Shown here piece after piece: positions 60,021 through 64,000 of a DNA stretch of 64,000 bases. The stretch covers positions 5,143-69,142 of the forward strand of contig JBAVYH010000100.1 in the NCBI GenBank assembly GCA_049698695.1, written 5' to 3'. The stretch is from Bog-375 sp049698695. GTDB lineage: Bacteria > Acidobacteriota > Terriglobia > Bryobacterales > Bryobacteraceae. Within the stretch, counting starts at the first letter, position 1. Each line of letters begins with the position of its first letter. The notes under the pieces were generated by a model, which made no database searches, was not told the origin of the DNA, and worked only from the letters and a program-made list of their open reading frames with translations. The translations under genes and the position numbers were made by a program.

Positions 60021-61381
60021 TGGATCATCCAATCTATCTGGCGCCGTATTTCGCCGAGCTCGATCACGTGTCTCCGATGCGCTGGACAGGGCGAGTGACG
60101 GAACTGGTGGGGTTGCTGGTCGAGTCGCACGGGCCCAACGTGGCGGTGGGCGATTTTTGCGAACTGGAAACCGCCGGCGGGCGCCGGATCCGGGCCCAGG
60201 TGATCGGTTTCCGCAACGGGCGGGTGCTCTCCATGCCACTCGAGGAAATCGATGGGCTCCAACTGGGCAATCTGGTGGTGCCGCGCAGCGAGGAGGCGCG
60301 CGTTCCGGTCTCGCCGGGGCTGCTGGGGCGCGTCATCGATGGTTTCGGCAGACCGATGGATGACGGCCCTCCCATCGACGAGCGGGCGCAATACAGCCTC
60401 TACGGCGTCCCCGTCAATCCACTCGAGCGCGAGCACATCACCCAGCCGCTGGTGACCGGCGTGCGCGCCATCGACGGGCTTCTGCCATGCGGTAAGGGAC
60501 AGCGCATCGGGATCTTCGGCGGCAGCGGTGTGGGAAAAAGTACCCTGCTGGGCTCGATGGCGCGCGACAATTCGGCCGACGTGACCGTGATCGGCATGAT
60601 CGGCGAGCGCAACCGCGAGGTGCGTGCGTTTCTCGAACAGGAACTGGGGCAAAAGGGCCGCGCGCGGTCGGTGGTGGTGTGCGCCACCTCGGAACGCCCC
60701 GCGCCACTGCGCGTGCGTGCCTGCTTTGTTGCACTGGCCGTAGCCGAATACTTTCGCGACCAGGGGGCCAATGTCCTGCTGGTGATGGACTCGATTACGC
60801 GGCTGGCCATGGCGCAACGCGAAATCGGTTTGGCGGCCGGCGAACCGCCCAGCCAGAAAGGATACACGCCTTCCGTTTTCAACCTGCTGCCCAAGGTGCT
60901 GGAAAGGGCGGGAAACTTCCGCCGCGGCTCCATCACCGGCTTCTTCACTGTGCTGGTGGAAGGCGACGATTTCAACGAGCCGATTTGCGACGCGGCCCGC
61001 GGCATCCTGGACGGCCACTTCATTCTGTCGCGCCAACTGGCCGGCCAGGGACACTATCCGGCAATCGACATCCTGCATTCGGTCAGCCGCCTGTCGCCGG
61101 CGCTCTCCACTCCGGCGCAGATGGCCGCGGCGCGGAAGATGCGGCAAGCGCTAGCTGCCTACCATGACGCCGAGGACCTGATTCAGCTCGGTGCCTACGT
61201 GGCAGGCTCTAATCCGCAGCTCGACGCCAGCATACGGCTGCGGCCCGAACTGATCGACTTCTTGCGCCAGGACCACGGGGTAAGCGCACCCATCGAAGAG
61301 ACCCTTTCGCGAATGGAAGAACTAGCTCGTGGCCTGGAAGCCGGTGAGCGCATGGTGGCTGCGAAGCCGGCGAAATCCTGA
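60020..61381 (+). CDS. fliI: flagellum-specific ATPase FliI
   Basis: FliI energises flagellar protein export. Walker A is GIFGGSGVGKSTLLG, Walker B lies in NVLLVMDSITRLAMAQREIG, and ALAVAEYFRDQGA and YPAIDILHSVSRLSP are family hallmarks. I chose the ATG at 60020, which overlaps the fliH stop, giving 453 residues. Partners FliH and FliJ are adjacent. Confidence 0.95.
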   Translation: MDHPIYLAPYFAELDHVSPMRWTGRVTELVGLLVESHGPNVAVGDFCELETAGGRRIRAQVIGFRNGRVLSMPLEEIDGLQLGNLVVPRSEEARVPVSPGLLGRVIDGFGRPMDDGPPIDERAQYSLYGVPVNPLEREHITQPLVTGVRAIDGLLPCGKGQRIGIFGGSGVGKSTLLGSMARDNSADVTVIGMIGERNREVRAFLEQELGQKGRARSVVVCATSERPAPLRVRACFVALAVAEYFRDQGANVLLVMDSITRLAMAQREIGLAAGEPPSQKGYTPSVFNLLPKVLERAGNFRRGSITGFFTVLVEGDDFNEPICDAARGILDGHFILSRQLAGQGHYPAIDILHSVSRLSPALSTPAQMAAARKMRQALAAYHDAEDLIQLGAYVAGSNPQLDASIRLRPELIDFLRQDHGVSAPIEETLSRMEELARGLEAGERMVAAKPAKS

Positions 61382-61592
61382 GCCGATGATGCAGACAGCC
61401 CAATCCGGCCCGCCGAACGGACGTCGCGTCGGCTGCGCGTCGCCACTCCGCTGGGTCGCGTGGGTGTTTCGGCACGGAACCCGAATCCGCCGGGTGGGGC
61501 ATGCAAATGCGCGGGTACTGGGCGCTCGACGGGCCCCCAAGTCGTCCCTACAAACCCATCGAGCAGCCCCACTTCGCCCGCCGCGGTGAGCC

Positions 61593-62045
61593 ATGAACGC
61601 ATTTCGCTTTCCCCTCGAAAAAGTGCTCGCATGGCGCCGCGGAGAGCTCGAATTGGCGGAATTCAAGTTCCAGCAGTTGACGGCCGCCGTGGCCGCGGTC
61701 GACAAAGCGCTTGCGGAACTGGAGACCGCCGGCATTCGGGCCGAAATCCTGGTACGCGACTGGAGTCCGGTGTGTGGCCGCGACCTGGCCGCGTTAGGCA
61801 ACTTTCGCCTTCATGTGCGGAAGAAAAACGCGGAACTGGCCGCCCGGCGCGCCGAGTGCGCCGAGCGCCTGGCAGCCGGCCGCAGCGCCATGCTCGAGGC
61901 TCGCCGCCGCCTTCGCCTGCTGGAGCGCCTCAAAGAGCGCCGCTCCGAGGCCTGGCGCCTGGCGCGCGACAAGGGCCTGGAAGACCTCGCCTCCGAATCG
62001 TACCTGGCACGGTGGGCGGGGCGTCTCCATGCCGCCGGTGAGTGA
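61593..62045 (+). CDS. fliJ: flagellar export chaperone FliJ
   Basis: This 150-residue all-helical protein starts FRFPLEKVLAWRRGELELAE, the FliJ hallmark, and continues as a long coiled coil. FliJ sits as a stalk in the FliI hexamer and escorts export chaperones. It follows fliI after 211 bp of uninformative sequence, a larger gap than usual. Confidence 0.85.
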   Translation: MNAFRFPLEKVLAWRRGELELAEFKFQQLTAAVAAVDKALAELETAGIRAEILVRDWSPVCGRDLAALGNFRLHVRKKNAELAARRAECAERLAAGRSAMLEARRRLRLLERLKERRSEAWRLARDKGLEDLASESYLARWAGRLHAAGE

Positions 62046-62245
62046 GCCTGACCCAGAGCGCCGCGCAGCCGGGAATTTCACGCCACGAAATGGCAGGACC
62101 GAGCGATAGACGGACCAGCACCCTGTGCGCCTCGCCGATTGCGATGCGACCCGCCCAAAACGGCAGTCACGTGGTTACCCTGAGCTGTGCAAGCGGGCCC
62201 GCCGCGGCTGGCGTTATAACCTTCATCGCGTTACACTCATCCTCC

Positions 62246-63466
62246 ATGCGCAGACTCTTTCCGCTTGCCTTGATCCTGTTGGCGGCGTTGCCGGTTAGGC
62301 CGCAGGCCCCTGTCGAAACGGGACTCGATCCGGCCCGCCTGAAACTGATTCCCATTCGCCTGCGGGAGTTGGTGGAAAACCAGACCATTCCGGGCGCCGT
62401 CGCGCTGGTGGCGCGGCATGGCGAAATCGCGTCTCTCGACGCCGAGGGCTGGCGCGATATCGAGGGTCGCAAGCCCATGACCACGGACTCCATTTTCCAG
62501 ATCATGTCGATGACCAAGCAGTTCACCGGCGTGGGCGCCATGATGCTGGTCGAGGAAGGGAAACTTGAGCTGCGGCGTCCGATTGAAGACTATCTTCCGG
62601 AGTTCCGGGGCCAGGTGGTGGACGAACGCCTCCCCAACGGCAACATGACCACGCACGCGCCGGCGCGCCCGCCCACCGTCTGGCAGTTGATGTGCCACAC
62701 TTCCGGCCTGGCCGAGAATCCGGACGGCGAGTTGAGCGACAACCTGCGCACCATGCGCGTACCCCTGGACGAAGCGGTCCGCTTCTACGCCACCCGCCAT
62801 CTGCAGTTCGAACCCGGCACGCGGTGGCGCTACAGCAACATGGGAATCGCCACGCTGGGCCGCATAATCGAGAAGGTCAGCGGCGAAGAGTACGTCCACT
62901 TCATCGAGAGCCGCATTCTGAAACCGCTCGGCATGAGCGACACGTTCTTTTTTGCGCCACCCGGGAAGCGCGATCGCATCGCACTGGTGTACAAGCACGA
63001 GGGCGGCAAACTGGTGCGTGCGGGCGATGAGATTCTCGCCGGCGATCCGACCAAGTATCGCGCTGGCGCCCGCTATCCAGGGCCCGAACTCGGCCTGTAC
63101 TCCACCGCCGGCGACCTGGTGAAGTTTTATCAGATGTTGCTTTCGGGCGGCGAATACCAAGGCCACCGCTACCTTTCCCGCCAGGCGATCGACACCATGA
63201 CGCGAGTCTTCACGCCTGGCGTGGATCCATCCGGATGGCTGGGCGGCACGGGCTATGGGTTGACGTTCGAAATCGTCGACAAGCCCGAAGGAACGCTGCT
63301 GCTGCACTCTCCCGGCACGTTTGGCCACGGCGGAGCGTTCGGCACCGAGGGCTGGGTCGATCGTCACAACGACCTCATCCGCATCCTGCTTGTGCAGGTT
63401 TCCGACGGCTCCGGCGGCCCCGCGCGCGCCGTTGTCATGCAGTTGGGTGAAGCCGCCGTGCGGTAG
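62246..63466 (+). CDS. secreted serine hydrolase (beta-lactamase/class C PBP-like)
   Basis: A signal peptide (LFPLALILLAALPVRPQ) precedes a penicillin-binding/beta-lactamase class C fold. The SxxK motif is in IMSMTKQFTGV, the YxN in RWRYSNMGIATLG and the HxG in FGHGGAFGTEG. Such enzymes are usually esterases or D-amino peptidases rather than true beta-lactamases. I chose the ATG at 62246; the frame extends upstream to 62042 without coding features. It is independent of the flagellar genes. Confidence 0.85.
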   Translation: MRRLFPLALILLAALPVRPQAPVETGLDPARLKLIPIRLRELVENQTIPGAVALVARHGEIASLDAEGWRDIEGRKPMTTDSIFQIMSMTKQFTGVGAMMLVEEGKLELRRPIEDYLPEFRGQVVDERLPNGNMTTHAPARPPTVWQLMCHTSGLAENPDGELSDNLRTMRVPLDEAVRFYATRHLQFEPGTRWRYSNMGIATLGRIIEKVSGEEYVHFIESRILKPLGMSDTFFFAPPGKRDRIALVYKHEGGKLVRAGDEILAGDPTKYRAGARYPGPELGLYSTAGDLVKFYQMLLSGGEYQGHRYLSRQAIDTMTRVFTPGVDPSGWLGGTGYGLTFEIVDKPEGTLLLHSPGTFGHGGAFGTEGWVDRHNDLIRILLVQVSDGSGGPARAVVMQLGEAAVR

Positions 63467-64000
63467 ACGCCTGCGCGCCGCAAAATGCGGGTGTAGACTT
63501 CATTGTGGGAGGGCGTATGGACAAGCCGCGTCACCCCAAGGTGATCCGCACCTGGCTACTGGACCGCACCAGGTCGCGCCGGAAGCCGCCGCAGCGTGTC
63601 GGGAGCCAGCGAGCAGCAATTTCTGAGCGGCAATTACGCCGGTCTCTGCGCTCAGACAGCGGTTCTCGACACCAGTGAGCCGCCAGCCCTTCTGCCGGAT
63701 GGCCCCACGACGCACCCGTCGCCCGGCTTGCAAGAACAGCCAATTGCGAGCATGTTTTATCCACGCCCGATTCACAGGCTCAGGTGGTAACCTGAACGAA
63801 ACACTATAAAAACATCTTGAGGAAAAGCCTGTTCTTGCTGCAAAAACTGGTTGACCGTTTTCGCATCGCGGTTCATATTGGTTAAGGTTCCAAGAGGTTT
63901 GAGGAACAGCAAGCCTCCGGAAACGTAGCGGACCGGGAACGGTGATCCGCAGCCAGAAAGTCTAGGTCACTAGTTTTGAAGGCTGCGGGGAGCGAACGGA
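63467..64000. other. right-edge region without a supported gene
   Basis: There are only small frames: one of 53 codons from 63513 (+) and one on the minus strand at 63500-63775. Neither resembles a protein I know. The final ~120 bases hold several short paired stretches (GCGGA and TCCGC around a CCG/CGG hairpin near 63929-63951) that could be part of a structured RNA or intron continuing past the edge. Confidence 0.35.

Noticed and set aside
63920..63975. c-di-GMP-I riboswitch
   Set aside because: GCAAGCCTCCGG resembles part of the GEMM consensus, but the CAAACC and tetraloop-receptor parts are missing.
1..64000. CRISPR array
   Set aside because: I saw no series of regularly spaced direct repeats; the repeats present are palindromic singletons or pairs.

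Overview
This window looks like the chromosome of an Acidobacteriota bacterium, probably Solibacter/Bryobacter-like. That placement is inferred from GC-rich genes, a PEP-CTERM sorting-signal remnant, Tat-exported sugar isomerase and Gfo/Idh proteins, and an FHA / PP2C / Ser-Thr kinase / SEDS-PBP cluster beside flagellar genes. No rRNA gene is present to confirm it.

Layout. 0-6.6 kb: a GT2-GT4 double glycosyltransferase open to the left edge, an MFS exporter, an alpha/beta hydrolase, a dGTPase-like HD enzyme and a YfgM-like protein. 6.8-9.7 kb: a DUF4159 protein and the pantothenate genes panB and panC. 9.7-14 kb: a PIN/RHH toxin-antitoxin pair, a sugar-type MFS transporter and a two-component system. 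14-18.5 kb: small exported proteins, a decayed PEP-CTERM gene, and an ASKHA sugar-kinase/PIG-L deacetylase pair. 18.6-29.6 kb: a DUF542 protein, an ADP-forming acyl-CoA synthetase/GNAT fusion, hydrolases, an NlpC/P60 peptidase plus dipeptide epimerase pair, pyrF, and selD. selD reads through an in-frame TGA exactly where selenocysteine is expected. 29.6-34.8 kb: leuS, a 246-bp duplicate of its 3' end, and between the two copies a 2.5-kb island holding a compact three-gene ATPase operon of unknown function. 34.8-42.7 kb: a Tat-exported isomerase and oxidoreductase, then an exopolysaccharide or lipid-linked glycan operon (WecA-like, sugar transferase, GT2, UDP-GlcNAc 2-epimerase).

42.7-46.5 kb is a visibly more AT-rich accessory stretch. 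It holds a HARE-HTH-like gene, a tRNA-like structure, a toxin-antitoxin-chaperone (TAC) module with a MqsA-type antitoxin and a SecB-like chaperone, and a broken REP-associated transposase (RAYT). REP-like hairpins with 8-bp stems and 4-nt loops lie here and at two other places in the window. 46.5-55.1 kb is a signalling and envelope operon: FHA protein, PP2C phosphatase with an extracytoplasmic beta-helix, Ser/Thr kinase, a single-polypeptide SEDS-transpeptidase fusion, and a second FHA protein. It parallels the actinobacterial pknAB/pstP/rodA/pbpA locus. 55.2-62 kb is the flagellar set flgB-flgC-fliE-fliF-fliG-fliH-fliI-fliJ, with fliF split by a one-base frameshift. A serine hydrolase ends the coding part of the window.

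The strongest candidates for undescribed biology are the leuS-bracketed ATPase operon and the TAC module with a non-standard toxin. The selenoprotein SelD is the clearest case of a gene whose true start is hidden by recoding.
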